NCBI GenBank assembly: GCA_039519185.1
Contig: CM076846.1
Location: 153,498,406 to 153,562,405 of the forward strand
Reading direction: 5' to 3'
From: Astragalus membranaceus
Taxonomy: Eukaryota; Streptophyta; Magnoliopsida; Fabales; Fabaceae
DNA: 64,000 nucleotides
Below the pieces are notes generated by a model. It saw only the letters and a program-made list of their open reading frames with translations, ran no database searches and was not told the DNA's origin. Within the stretch, counting starts at the first letter, position 1. Each line of letters starts with the position of its first letter. The position numbers were made by a program, and so were the translations under genes. This document shows positions 35,558 to 46,529 of this stretch, piece after piece.

Positions 35558-35937
35558 TCCAAGATTATGCTCTACTGCTTAATATCATGATTGATTAGTG
35601 TTAGTAGCATATTCATTTACTATCAAGAGCAATTAGCACAAACCATAGTCACTGAGCTGGTCAAGTTTTTTGTTTGAAAGTAATCAGGCTATCCACAATA
35701 TCCAGTGATCATTGAACCCTGACAGAGGTACATAAAGGATTCTCTAGATATTCTGTCATCTGTAAAGGAATTTTGACTGTGAATATTGTAATATACAGGT
35801 GAAATCAAAGGGTGGCAGCATAAGATTAAGATACAATTTCATATATTGTAATTTTTACATTTCATTCCAACTTGTTACTGTACTGAGCAGCGCTCATATT
35901 TTCTTCTGTTTTACTTTTTGCATTGGGGGAATGTGGT
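35558..35937 (+). other. 3'UTR and downstream region of the aspartic protease gene
   Basis: No ORF of interest. AT-rich sequence consistent with a 3'UTR; the polyadenylation site cannot be fixed. Confidence -1.
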
Positions 35938-36267
35938 CTAAGAAATCAATCTACTTTTATCTTTTATTTGTCTCTGAAGTTATGAACTAGGAACACCTTA
36001 AACAGATTTGGATTTAGTGACTTTTAGTGATCGCCATTTTGACAACTTTAGGCTTGCTTGGAAAAAAATATGATTATATGAGAACAAAATAAGATGAGAG
36101 AGAGAGAAAGTATTAGATGAGAGAGGTATAGATGCACTGTTATCCTAGTGCCAAGAATGAATAATTGGAAAGATCAAGTAGAACTTGCAATTTCCATATC
36201 ATAGTTACAAGGTTTGCAATACACTACTTTGGAAAGAATATCTGTCACGTAGTAAGTATGGCTTACT

Positions 36268-38487
36268 CGGGAGCAGATTCTCTCCCGTGAGAGATTCACT
36301 GGAGAAATTAAAGTGGACCAATCTTGTCCCTCTATTCTATTTAATGAGAATCAACGCTCATGATTAAGTCACGCATTCACTCTAAACACTTCCTTCCCTC
36401 ATGGCCTGCTCCACTTCCACCGCCTACTCTGCTCCGCCATTGAACTTTACGAAGCAACCATCGACCATCAAACAAAATGGGTATCTTAACTTCTAAATCT
36501 TAGAAAGCACCCACTGTAGAAAAATGTAATTTTTTTCCTTCTAAATCTGAAAAAGCACCAATTTTCCATTACTTACATTTTTTTTTCTAACACGGCTTGA
36601 AGCCTTGAAGCTACATTAATGAAATTTACATTTTTCTCCAACTTTCCCAATCCTGATTAAGTTAAGTTCTGGTTCTGGATCTAGAATAAGTAACAATGTA
36701 ATACTAAAATGGTTTATGTGTATAAGCTAAAGAATTCTGATGAGAGAAGAATGAAGAAGAACAAAGAAAAATGATGAAACAGAAATGAACGGCGTCGGTG
36801 TGGCGGCGTCGTGCCGTGCAGGAATGAAATAGGAGAGGAAATGAAACTGTGTTTTCTTGAAAGCAGAAACGAAAGAGGAAAGGAGAGAATGGATCAAAAC
36901 GACGTGGATTTGGGTGTTTTAATTTTTAACCGTTGATCTTCCATTAAACCAAATAGAGGGACAAGATTATTTTCACTTTATTTTCTCCAAGGCTTAAATA
37001 TGTTTTTAACCCCTGCAGAATATTTTCCCCTTGCTTAAATATGTTTTTAACCCTTGCAGAATATTTCTCTTCCAAATTTTTTTTTAAAAAAACTCCTTGC
37101 AAAAATACACGTTTTGATTTAAGTCTTTCTGTTAACTTCTCTGTTACAAAAAAGCTGATGTGGCAATGTGTGTCACATTTGACTTTTACACATCATCATT
37201 TTTAAATTTTTTTTGTTATAGAAACTGAGGTGGATTTAGGGTTTCTTTTTTTATTTCCATCTTCTCTTTCTTCCTCTTTCTATCTTCCCTCGTTCTGCAA
37301 TCAACATCGTCTTCGTCTTTCTCTCTTTCAGCAACTCCCTCAAATCGCAGAACCACCATTCCCCATCACATCTCAATCGCAGAACAACCAGTGTCTTCGT
37401 CTTTCCCCTCAAATCGCAGAACCACCATCTGTAATTTCTCTCTCAGCGTCTTCATCTCTCTCTCTCTATCTATTTATCTCTGATAGCATCAACTTGTGGT
37501 TTTGAGGGTTCACTTGAACATTTGTAAAGAAACGAGAAAATTTGGGATCTGGAAAGAAGGAGGGAGATGGCGATGACAGAGGGGAGAGAGAAGGATGGAA
37601 ATGGCGATGAGAGAGAGAGAGATGAAAAAGAAGAGAGCACGTTCTGATTTGGGGTACCTGGGTTGCCATCCAAACCGAGGGGGAATGGAAGAGAAAAAGG
37701 GGAGAGAGAAGGAATGAAACGAGAAAATTTGCGATCTGGAAAGATGAACATCTTCATGAACAAAACCCAGTAACTCATAAACACCACCCTTTCCTTCTTC
37801 TTCCTTTTTATCCCCAAAGCCCCAAAAGCATCTTGGTCAAATAAATTATTTAAGAATTACTTTGATAACATAGCAAAATCACAATGAAAATTATCAACAA
37901 ATATGGAATTGGCTTATTTCAAATTTGAGATCTTATTTCTGGGGCTGTATAAATCTCATAAAAGTGAAAACCACAATCTTTGGCCCGAATGCCTAAGAAT
38001 GAAGATGAAGATGAAAAAGAAAAAGTAGATCTGTAAAAAAAATCGCAAATGGGTTTCGGTTTCGAGAAAATGGGTTTCAGCGTGCAAGGGGGAAATATTC
38101 TGTAGACGAGGAAAATGGATTTCATTTTCGTTACCTATTGAAGATGTAGATTGAAGATAAAGATTGTAGAGTTTTTGGGTTTATTAGCTTAAAAAACAAA
38201 AATGGAATAATTAATTCTTCAATTTTTTCCAAGTTACCATCTTTAAAATTAAAAAAAAATTAAAAGTAATGATTTGGCAAAGCCACATGTCAGTTCTGTT
38301 AGCCAACTCAGTAAACCACTAACAGAGACTTAACATGACTAATATCAAACAAAAAATATTTGCAATGAGTTTTTTAAAAAAAAATAATTTTAGAGGGACT
38401 AAAACCAAATGACCATTTGCAGGGGTTTAAAACATATTTAAACATTTTCTCCGATCAATCTCTCTCGGGAGAGAATCCGCATCCGTT
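36268..38487. mobile_element. Outer Mutator-like element with long TIRs (interrupted)
   Basis: The left end (GAGCAGATTCTCTCCCGTGA, 36271 on) and the right end on the other strand (GGATTCTCTCCCGAGAGAGA) start inverted repeats that continue for about 110 bp; both contain ATCTTGTCCCTCTATT and, further in, ATCAACG. Copy 2 of the duplication lacks this DNA. Flanks CTTACTCG and TATACTCG may be a degraded target duplication. Length without the nested element is about 0.76 kb; no transposase. Confidence -1.
36989..38443. mobile_element. Nested Mutator-like element, 1455 bp, 9-bp TSD ATTTTCTCC
   Basis: ATTTTCTCC occurs at 36980-36988 and 38444-38452. The ends are AAGGCTTAAATATGTTTTTA and, on the other strand, GTTTAAATATGTTTTAAACC, both followed by CCCCTGCA. 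The interior is CT-rich or GA-rich (37230-37800) and gives only low-complexity ORFs. It lies inside the TIR region of the outer element. Confidence -1.
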
Positions 38488-39199
38488 ATACTCGACTTGT
38501 TGGGTGAAAATCTATTCTTGCGTCCCATTGTTCTCAAGTACACTTTGCCTGTATATATAAAATGCCTCCCAGTGACAGGTTTGTCTAACCCGACCAGAAC
38601 CCAGTAAAACAGAGGGAAAAACATGTGCCCGGGTTGGATTGATCCTAAGAATGTTTGTTATATTTTTCATCGTATTATAGTCATAAAAGTAAATAGTGAT
38701 GAATGTTTAATTGGATAATTGAACTCTAAAAATGAAAGAAAATTGGTACGGATTCCACACCAAAAGTTAGACCGCATAGAAAGACAAGTCAAGCAAGCAG
38801 TAACCAAGGGGCTAATAGTGAAAACTAGTTGTATGTTTTGATTCACTTTTGACATAGCTAATAGTGATCTCAAAGACATACAATTAATTACTGTGTTTGA
38901 TTATTTGAAGTACAAATTTAATTTTACAAAATCAATTCTTTCAAAATTAATTTTCTTACGGTGTAAAACAAAATACACACTATCAGGAGCGATAATGGTG
39001 GTTGGATGGTGAGGGTGGCTGAGTTAAGGAGTAGGAAAATGGAGTGATAAGGAGGGAAGGGCTTCAACTCCCACCCACTAACGTATCTAACGATACTAAC
39101 AACTAACTTTGTCTCATAAAAAAAAATACACACTATCACCAACCAAGGCCTTTTTAGAATAATGACAATGACATAAATAGAATAATTGAATAATTATAA

Positions 39200-40020
39200 G
39201 GGTTTTTTTGTGTACCCCCCATTACACCCTATACCTCCCAAATATGCCAAACAGATGATTTTACCCCTAATTTTCAAAAAAATTTCCGGAATTACTTATT
39301 AAGACATGATTTCGGAATGCCTTTTTTAAGAATTTTCGGAATTACGTGAAAATTTCCGGAATTATGTGAAGAACGGCTTCCGGAATTATGTTAAAAATGG
39401 GTATTTCCGGATTTCCAAAAAAAATGGCTTTCGAAATTATGTTAAAGAGGTATTTCCGGAATTGAAAATGTTGTTTTGGAAATTTTTAAAAAACTCGACT
39501 TTTACCCACGGTTTTACGGTTTTGTCCGTAGGTAAAAGTTTTTTTTTTAAAAACATGGACTTTTACCCACGGTTTTGTCCGTAGGTAAAAGTCATGGATT
39601 TTTTTGGAATTCCGGAAATATGGTGTTTTCGGAATTCCCAACAAAATCCATGACTTTTACCTACGGATAAAACCTTGGGTAAATGTGCATTTTTTTAAAA
39701 AAACTTTTACCTACAGACAAAACGTGGGTAAAAGTCCAGTTTTTTGGGAATTCCGGAAATACTATATTTCCGGAAAGCATTTTTTTTAAACTTTCTGGAA
39801 ACACCTCAAAACGGGGTATTTTCGGAAGCCATTTTGACTTCCGGAAATACCCCGTTTTGAGGTGTTTCTGGAAAGTTTAAAAAATTGCTTTCTGGAAATG
39901 CATGTATTTCCAAAAACTTTTTAAAAAACGTATTTTTTATTAAAAATTCAGGGTATTTTAGGGATTTACACTAAAATAGGGGTATAGAGGAGAAGGAGCA
40001 GGGTACAAAAGAAAAAACCC
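39200..40020. mobile_element. 821-bp MITE-like element, 9-bp TSD TAATTATAA
   Basis: TAATTATAA flanks it at 39191-39199 and 40021-40029. The ends are GGGTTTTTTTGTGTACCCCC and, on the other strand, GGGTTTTTTCTTTTGTACCC. The interior repeats TTTCCGGAATT and the hairpin-forming CTTTTACC..CCGTAGGTAAAAG many times, and 39788-39878 is a near-perfect inverted repeat with arms of about 42 bp. Copy 2 of the tandem duplication shows the empty site at about 41217-41226. Confidence -1.
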
Positions 40021-41352
40021 TAATTATAATAGTCTGAAGGTAACAATGTAAACCCTAAGAAATCAATCTACTTTTTTCTTTTATTTGTATCTGAAGTTAT
40101 AAGCTAGGAATACCGCAAACGGATTTGGATTTAGTGACTTTTAGAGATCATGATTTGACGACTTTAGGCTTGCTTGGAAAGAAATGTGAGAGAAGAATAA
40201 AATAAGATGAGAGAGAAAGTATTAGATGAGAGACGTATAGATGCACTGTTATCCTAGTGCCAAGAATGAATAATTGAAAAGATCAAGTATAACTTGCAAT
40301 TTTCATACCATAGTTACAAGGTGTGCAATACACTTAAGTGGTACGGGTACGCACAGTACACAACTTTGGAAAGAATATCTGTCACTTAGTATGAATATGG
40401 CTATACTTGTCGGATGAAAATCTGTTCTTGCATCCCATTGTCGTGCAAGTAGACTAGCCTGTATGTATAACATGCTTAGTGGACCAGAGTTTGTCTAAAC
40501 CCAATAAAACAGAGGAAAAAACATGTACCGGGTTGGATTGAACGTAAGAATGTTAATGTTGTATTTTTCATCGTAATATAATCATTAAAAAATGGCCCTG
40601 TCCATCGTATTAGCTGGAGAGAGATTGAGAAACAGGACCTTGTATGCTTCTCAGTTCTCATTTGCTCTGTATCTTTCGTTATTAAATACTGAAATTAGTC
40701 AATGACATTAGGTTTCAAGACAGCTTATTTTTATTTAGAAAACTACGTAAATATCAATGTTTAATTGGATGATTGAACTCGGAGAATGAAAGAAAATTGG
40801 TTACTGAATTCAAACCAAAAGTTAGATCTATGGCATAGAAAGACATCACTGATGTATCACTCAAGCAAGCAGTACCAAGGACTAATGAAGTAATGGGAAA
40901 ACTAGTTGTATGTTTTGATTCACTTTTGGTGATTTAATTATTAAAACATAAAATTGATTATAACATTTGATTATTTAAACTACGATTTAAAACTTTTGAA
41001 TTCACAAGAGTGATTTTGACACTCAAATACATTATTCGATTCACTTTTGCGTAAATATTTCAAAACATAACATTTTTTTACAACTCAATAAATTCAATTT
41101 TCAAAATTAATTTTTTACAATGTAAAATCAAATACACACTATCAGAAGAAACAACATCACTAAAGATAACCAAGGAGGCCTTATTAGAATAATGACAACA
41201 TCAATAAAATAATTGAATAATTATAATAGTCTGAACTCTGAAGGTAACAATGTAAATAAATGTAATGTAATGTCCCATGACAGGGTCGAAAAGAAGAGGG
41301 GAAAAAGAAAGAAATAATACAATATCAGAGACGCGCAACGACATATGTCGAT

Positions 41353-42493
41353 CTAGAGAATCAAAACAACAGTAGCCCAGCTCAAAGCTAAGCCTCCTAC
41401 CAGCTTCAAGCACCTCATAGTTTCTGCTCCACTCTGTTATAAATAAGCACAAATTTCAGATCGCTAAATTAATAATTATTTAATTTCAAATGTGAATAAA
41501 AATTATGATTGCTATTTTTAAAAATAATAAAACCCAAATATTGACATATAAGATTTTGTTTTATTATCATCAGATCTAGATGAAAAAATATAAAAACAAA
41601 AATAATAATAACTCATATACAAACAACAATAGTACATTTTATCATAAATATTTGATTATTTATCTTTACCTATAATCCTATATATGTATCTTATCTTATT
41701 TTCCTGAACACAGAAAGTTTTACGGACCAGATCCACCGCCAATGGTGGCGCGTGGCAAATCGTAAACTTCTATTAGTTACAGTTTGGGGTAGTTAAAACC
41801 TAAACTAAAGTAAAGTGAAACAAGCATGTCTCTAAGTACTAACTTATATGGTAATAACTAGAATAAAAATCGCAGATCTGATTCACATTGTACAAAACTA
41901 GTGATATGTTAAATGTAGAAATGTTAAAGAGAAGGAAACCAAATCACCTCATCGTTTGCAGTAGATGCGGGTCCCGGAGAAGATGCAGCTTCGCTAGGTC
42001 CAGGAGCTCCTGTAGGTGGTGCAGGTGGACCCTCCAACGATGGTGATGGTGCTGGTGCAGCAGCTTGCTTCTTTCCCTTGGCCGGAGCCGGAGCTGGAGC
42101 TTCAGGGGTGGTGGGTGGCGCGGCTACCGGAGCAGTTGTTGGAGCAGGTGTAGGAGGAGATTTGGCTGGAGCAGGAGTGGGTGGAGATTTGGCTGGAACT
42201 GGTACCGGTGGTGGAGAACTCACCGGTGTGGCCGCCGGAGGAGATGATGCGGTAGCGTTGGAGGGAGATGCGGCAGGAGATGTAGCGGCCTTAGGGGATG
42301 AAGCTGGAGGAGATGATTTTGGTGAAGCAACGGGAGCAGGTGATGTTGGTTTGGAAGGGGATGCAGCTGGTGGTGATGAAGATGGTGCGGTGGTTGCCGG
42401 AGTTGTTGATGGTGCCGCTGAAGGTGATTGGCCTCCGACGCCGGCGACAACAATGCAGATCATTGCGAGAGTGAGAATACTGCTACGATCCAT
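41353..42493 (-). CDS. Classical lysine-containing arabinogalactan protein, GPI-anchored
   Basis: Two exons, 42493-41948 and 41433-41353 (stop TAG), joined by GATGAG|GTGATT and AACAG|AGTGGA in phase 0; 208 aa. MDRSSILTLAMICIVVAGVGG is a signal peptide. The mature chain is almost entirely Ala, Pro, Ser and Thr with dipeptides AP, SP and TP, the sites for proline hydroxylation and arabinogalactan addition. A short KGKKQ patch in the C-terminal third resembles the lysine-rich AGP9/17/18 type. Exon 2 encodes SGAETMRCLKLVGGLALSWA and a hydrophobic end, a GPI-attachment signal that would be cleaved. It should reside at the plasma membrane and wall. The antisense Gly/Ala/Asp-rich ORF 42078-42524 is a shadow of this composition. 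Confidence -1.
41434..41947 (-). other. Intron of the arabinogalactan-protein gene
   Basis: 514 nt, GT-AG, AT-rich, separating the glycomodule exon from the GPI-signal exon. Confidence -1.
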
Positions 42494-42882
42494 TTTGGAA
42501 GTGGAAAACAGGTCACTATGTTAGAGAGATATAGAGTGAGAAAGAGAGAAGATAGAGAGATGGTTTGGTTGAGAAATGTGAGTGAAGGTTTATATAGAAG
42601 GAGCTTTTCCTCTGATATAGTTCCAAGTCTCTCTCGTTATTCGACGGTGATGATGCCATTGTTGGAAAAGAAAGATAATGTGACATTCATCAGGACCACT
42701 AATTGTCAAATGGGTCCCACCATAACATGGGCCACCATTAGCCGTTGGATTTCAGTCTTCAATTACTATTTTCTAATTATTGTTTTCCTAACAAAGCATC
42801 ACTGCAAATCTGAAAAGACGAGCCAATTAAGAAATTACGTAATAGCTTTTTATTTTGACAGCAGATTACTAGCTGAGACGCG
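42494..42882 (-). promoter_or_regulatory. Promoter and 5'UTR of the arabinogalactan-protein gene
   Basis: On the minus strand TATATAAA lies at 42596-42589, about 95 bp upstream of the ATG, followed by a CT-rich leader (TCTCTCTATC..TCTCTTTCTC) typical of plant 5'UTRs. Transcription start is predicted near 42560. The inverted repeat at 42883 lies about 390 bp upstream of the ATG. Confidence -1.
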
Positions 42883-43053
42883 TGAAATTTTTGGATCGGG
42901 ATCCTCTCCTAGTGGCTTCTCTCCTTCGGTTTCTCAACCATCAATAACAGCCATAAGATTAATCCAATGGCTTAGGGATTAAAATGAAAAAATAATAAAA
43001 ACCAAATCCCCTTGGCTTATGTATTTCTTCTCCACTCGGTTCTCTCTTGCTAC

Positions 43054-43685
43054 CAGTGTTTTAAAACTCAGACCGGTGACCGACTCAGTGAAGGTACCGG
43101 GTCACTAGGTCAAGGGTCGGACCGAGGGGCCGACAGTTGAACCGCGTGACCAAAACCAGGACCGCATGACTCGGACCCGGTCTTTATTTCTCGAATTTTC
43201 AAGACCTATATAGTTTCGCGAATTTTCAAGACCTATATAGTATATAATATAAATTGTGTACCTGTAAAATTAATAACTATGTTTAATTTATATCTACTAA
43301 AATATAAAAATTAATATCTTAATTTATTAATATTTTTAAATTTATTCATACATAATATTAATCTATTTTAGATCACACAAATTAATATGTACTCAACAAA
43401 TATGGTGCTTGTTTTTGCTAATAATGCAATAATGGAAAAGAAAAAGATGAAAAAGAGCAAAAGAAACAGATTAAACGACGTCATTTTGATAAAATTTTTT
43501 TTAAAAAAAATGCACAACCCGGTCCGGGTCAAACTAGGTCGTCGGGTCACCGGTTTTTGCAAAACCCGGCCGAGTCACACCGGTTTTCACCGGTTTGCTG
43601 CATATCCGATTCATACGATTGACCAGCTCGGTTACCCCCCGGTTCCCGGTTGGACCGGTCGGGCCGAGCCGGTTTTAAAACTATG
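43054..43685. mobile_element. Non-autonomous hAT element, 632 bp, TSD CTTGCTAC
   Basis: The ends CAGTGTTTTAAAACTC and, on the other strand, CATAGTTTTAAAACCGG are flanked by CTTGCTAC at 43046-43053 and 43686-43693 (8 bp, hAT-type). Subterminal sequence is full of ACCGGT, CGGGTC and GGTTTTC blocks. No transposase; the AT-rich centre has only a short basic ORF. Confidence -1.
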
Positions 43686-43693
43686 CTTGCTAC

Positions 43694-44325
43694 TGTGTGC
43701 TAGATCATTCATCGTCTATCTTGCCCAGTTGTCCATGTTTCCATTTTCATCATTGTGTGGTGTGACTTCAAACAATTTTATTTTTTCATATTCAAACACA
43801 AGTATATTTTTGGAGTGCAGGGCACCATTTCTTCCACCCATAAGCCTCTAAGAAAAAGGAAATGATCTACTAGCAGAGAATTAATTGTGAGAATGATTTA
43901 ACATTTCATTATTCATTTGAAATGAAGAGTGTTGCTATTAAAATTGGTTACTGGAACAGAGACAACACACCAATCATCGCTGCCATGGAAGCTACCGAGG
44001 AGCGCTGGGGCAATGGGGGCGGGGGAGTTTTCCAAGTTGTCCCCCGTACCCATCTCCGCTCCCCGTCCCCGTCTCCCAAGTTGTCCCTCGTCCCCATCCC
44101 CGATTTCCGCGTTGGGGAGTTTTCGTCCTCCATCCCCATCCCCACGGATCCCCACGGTCCCCGCGGGACTCCGAAAATTTAGTAAAAGTTTGAAAAAATA
44201 TAAATTAAAATATAATAAAATTGAATAAATATATAAAAGTTAGTCTTACTTTTATATTTTAATATTTAAAAAGTATAAAAGTTAGAACAATTAAATATTT
44301 TAAATTAGAAACACGTATAAAAATG
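43694..44325. other. Spacer of the inverted repeat, with a GC-rich block
   Basis: No gene is supported. 43990-44170 is unusually GC-rich (CCCCGTCCCCGTCTCCC, CCCCATCCCCACGG), giving overlapping low-complexity ORFs on both strands. It looks like a transposon end but I cannot bound it. Confidence -1.
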
Positions 44326-44585
44326 TCGGCTCCTCGGTCCGACCCTTGACCCAGTGACCCGGTACCTTCACCGAGTCGGTCACCGGTCTGAGTTTTAAAA
44401 CTCTGGTAGCAAGAGAGAACCGAGTGGAGAAGAAATACGGAAGCCAAGGGGGTTTGGTTTTTATTATTTTTTCCTTTTAATCCCTAAGCCATTGGATTAA
44501 TCTTATGGCTATTATTGATGGTTGAGAGACTGAAGGAGAGAAGCCAGAAGGAGAGGATCCGGATCTGAAATTTTTTAACCAATTA

Positions 44586-45215
44586 GTATTCCCTCCGTCT
44601 CAATTTATGACTTGGTTTGTCAAAAGTTCTGGATTGTGGATAAGCTGGTTTATAGTGGATGAGCTAATAGTGGATAAGATAGTGAATTGAATTTAAAGTG
44701 TTTGGTAAAATTAGCGGTTGAAGTAGCTTATAAATATAAAATTACGTAAACAAATATTTGTAACTAATGCTTAAAAATGAGAGAAATTCCTTTAATGGGG
44801 TAAATGAGAAATTTAATTAAAGTAATAAGGGTAAAAATGAGAGAAAAAATGAAATGCTATAAGCTATAAGCTCAAACACTACTTGAAGTAGCATTTCAAA
44901 AACGCTATAAGTTAGTAAAAAAACACTAAAAGTTTGGCATACCAAACACTTGCAACGAGTTGATCCGCTAGCGTTGCCAAACAGAGCTTAAGTGTCCTCT
45001 TTGCCATCTTTCTTTGTCTCAAATTGTTTGTCACTTTAGAATACCAATCCAACATTTATTATTTTTTTCGAACAATGCCCTAATTTTTATTTGTATTTCC
45101 AATGTTTCCAGTCCTCTCTCCTGATAATAATATAGGGGTAATTTAGTCCTACCATATTTTTTGAGCATAAAAAGTAGCATATCTAATCATTTTCTTAAGA
45201 CTCATGCATAATCTT
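44586..45215. repeat. Interrupted MITE relic (CTCCCTCCGTCTCAA type)
   Basis: TTCCCTCCGTCTCAA at 44590, then TCTTTGTCTCAAATTGTTTG at 45010 on, resembles a common plant MITE split or duplicated by a segment (about 44610-44995) whose end reads GTTGCCAAACAGAGC, a hAT-MITE-like terminus. Boundaries are tentative. Confidence -1.
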
Positions 45216-45564
45216 AAATGATATAATGAAAAAATGTGTTAAAGCTTATTTTTGGTTATAAACTCTCTCAAGAGATTTAACACTCTTGCATGCTTAAGGC
45301 TCGATTGGAAACGATCCATATCATCTCATCTAAGTACTCGTGTTAAAGCTTATGTTAAAAAGGATCTAATCAGATGTTGTTGTAATCTTTTTTTGCAATG
45401 TCAAAAAAGGAATGCGGTTAATTATTTTTATTTATGAATGGATTGGATAATTATTTCTTTTAACCGAAAGTATTTTGATTTGGTATTATTATTACGATCT
45501 TTTTAGAATCAACAATCATATTTTTTTTGATAAGCATCAACAATCATATTGATTCCATTTTTTT
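45216..45564. other. Intergenic, no gene seen
   Basis: AT-rich, with a 61-codon ORF at 45252-45437 that resembles nothing known. Confidence -1.
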
Positions 45565-45942
45565 TTCTTATTTTTATATTAAACTTATTTATTACTAACA
45601 TTTCTATTTCTATTTCTATTTATGGATTCACCTCCACGTGATCTTTATAGCCATAAACTAGATAACTATGTAATTAATAAGATAAGATAAAAATAAAATA
45701 GTTTTTTTTTACAATAAGCGCATTTCATTCATAATCAGATCGGTAATACTATGTCAAGGCACTCTTGAGGAACAGCTGTTAATAAGGCCACCATTGCAAG
45801 AGAGTGAGCGACATTATTAGCATTTTTTTCTTATTTTTATATTAAACTTATTTATTAGTAACATTTCTATTTCTATTTCTATTTATGGATTCACCTCCAC
45901 GTGATCTTTATAGCCATAAACTAGATAAAAATAAAATAGTTG
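45565..45942 (-). mobile_element. LINE 3' fragment between long direct repeats
   Basis: A segment beginning CTTATTTTTATATTAAACTT and ending in CCATAAACTAGATAA occurs at about 45568-45668 and again at 45830-45930. Between them, 45706-45818 reads on the minus strand as NVAHSLAMVALLTAVPQECL ending MKCAYCKK and an A run, the RNase H tail of a plant LINE. If the repeats are target duplications they are exceptionally long (over 100 bp). Confidence -1.
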
Positions 45943-46529
45943 AGAATCTGTTTTGTGTTCAAGGTTGCTCACGTTTAAAAAAAATCTTGTCCTTAAAAAT
46001 AATTTGACCTGTTTAGAATACAAATTTTTTTATCAGAGAAATAGAATGCAATTCTAATAACAATCATCTGCTAGCAGATAGTAGATTTGATTAGCGGATT
46101 TGACTAGCGAATTTGACTAGTGAATGACGAAGACACATGTTTAGTAAACACTAGCGTTTAGTATTTTTTGAGTAGCGTTTAGCATTTTTTCAAACTTTAC
46201 TTCAAATAACATTTTTTCTAACGTTTGCGGATAGCGTATAACGTCTCACTTTTTTCCTCATTTTTACCTTTATTACTTTTCTTAAATTCTCTCTCTATCC
46301 TCATTAAACATTTTCTCATGATCGAATAATTTATTAATCATAAATTAAATATACCCTTTTATGTCATTTAGATTTATCAGCTAGTTTAATAGTTAGTTTT
46401 ACCCATATGTTCTGGCAAATCTTATTCATTTCCTTTTTTGATTCAATTTTTTTATTTATAATCTGCCCTTACTTAAGTCAAGGTTGCAATTGACCCTTAT
46501 CTAAAAAAAAGTTGGAATCCACGCCAGAA
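45943..46529. other. Intergenic, no gene seen
   Basis: AT-rich, with small direct repeats (TTTGACTAGCGAATTTGACTAG near 46100) similar to MITE relics at 44700-44960. Confidence -1.

Larger units (their letters stand above)
35938..41256. repeat. Intergenic tandem duplication (unit about 1.1-1.2 kb)
   Basis: Copy 1 (35938-40054, expanded by insertions) and copy 2 (40055-41256) both start CTAAGAAATCAATCTACTTT and end in GAAGGTAACAATGTAAA. Shared stretches include GATTTGGATTTAGTGACTTT, ATGCACTGTTATCCTAGTGC and CCAAGAATGAATAATTG. After removing the insertions at about 36268-38487 and 39200-40029, copy 1 is colinear with copy 2. Confidence -1.
42883..44575. repeat. Large inverted repeat (arms about 250 bp) around a hAT element
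   Basis: 42883-43134 is repeated inverted at 44326-44575 with few differences (TTAATCCAATGGCTTAGGGA, CTTCTCCACTCGGTTCTCTC). The left arm ends inside the hAT element at 43054, and the right arm carries the matching partial hAT end (44326-44400) with its flank GTAGCAAG. So the inverted copy arose after the hAT insertion. No outer TSD is evident. Confidence -1.

Noticed and set aside
37230..37817. Ser/Pro/Leu-rich ORFs on both strands
   Set aside because: CT/GA-rich low-complexity interior of a Mutator-like element; no domain.
42078..42524. Plus-strand Gly/Ala/Asp-rich ORF of 148 aa
   Set aside because: Antisense shadow of the Ala/Pro/Ser-rich arabinogalactan-protein exon.
43913..44228. Overlapping ORFs on both strands in a GC-rich block
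   Set aside because: Simple CCCCATCCCC-type sequence opens all frames; no conserved motif and transposon context.
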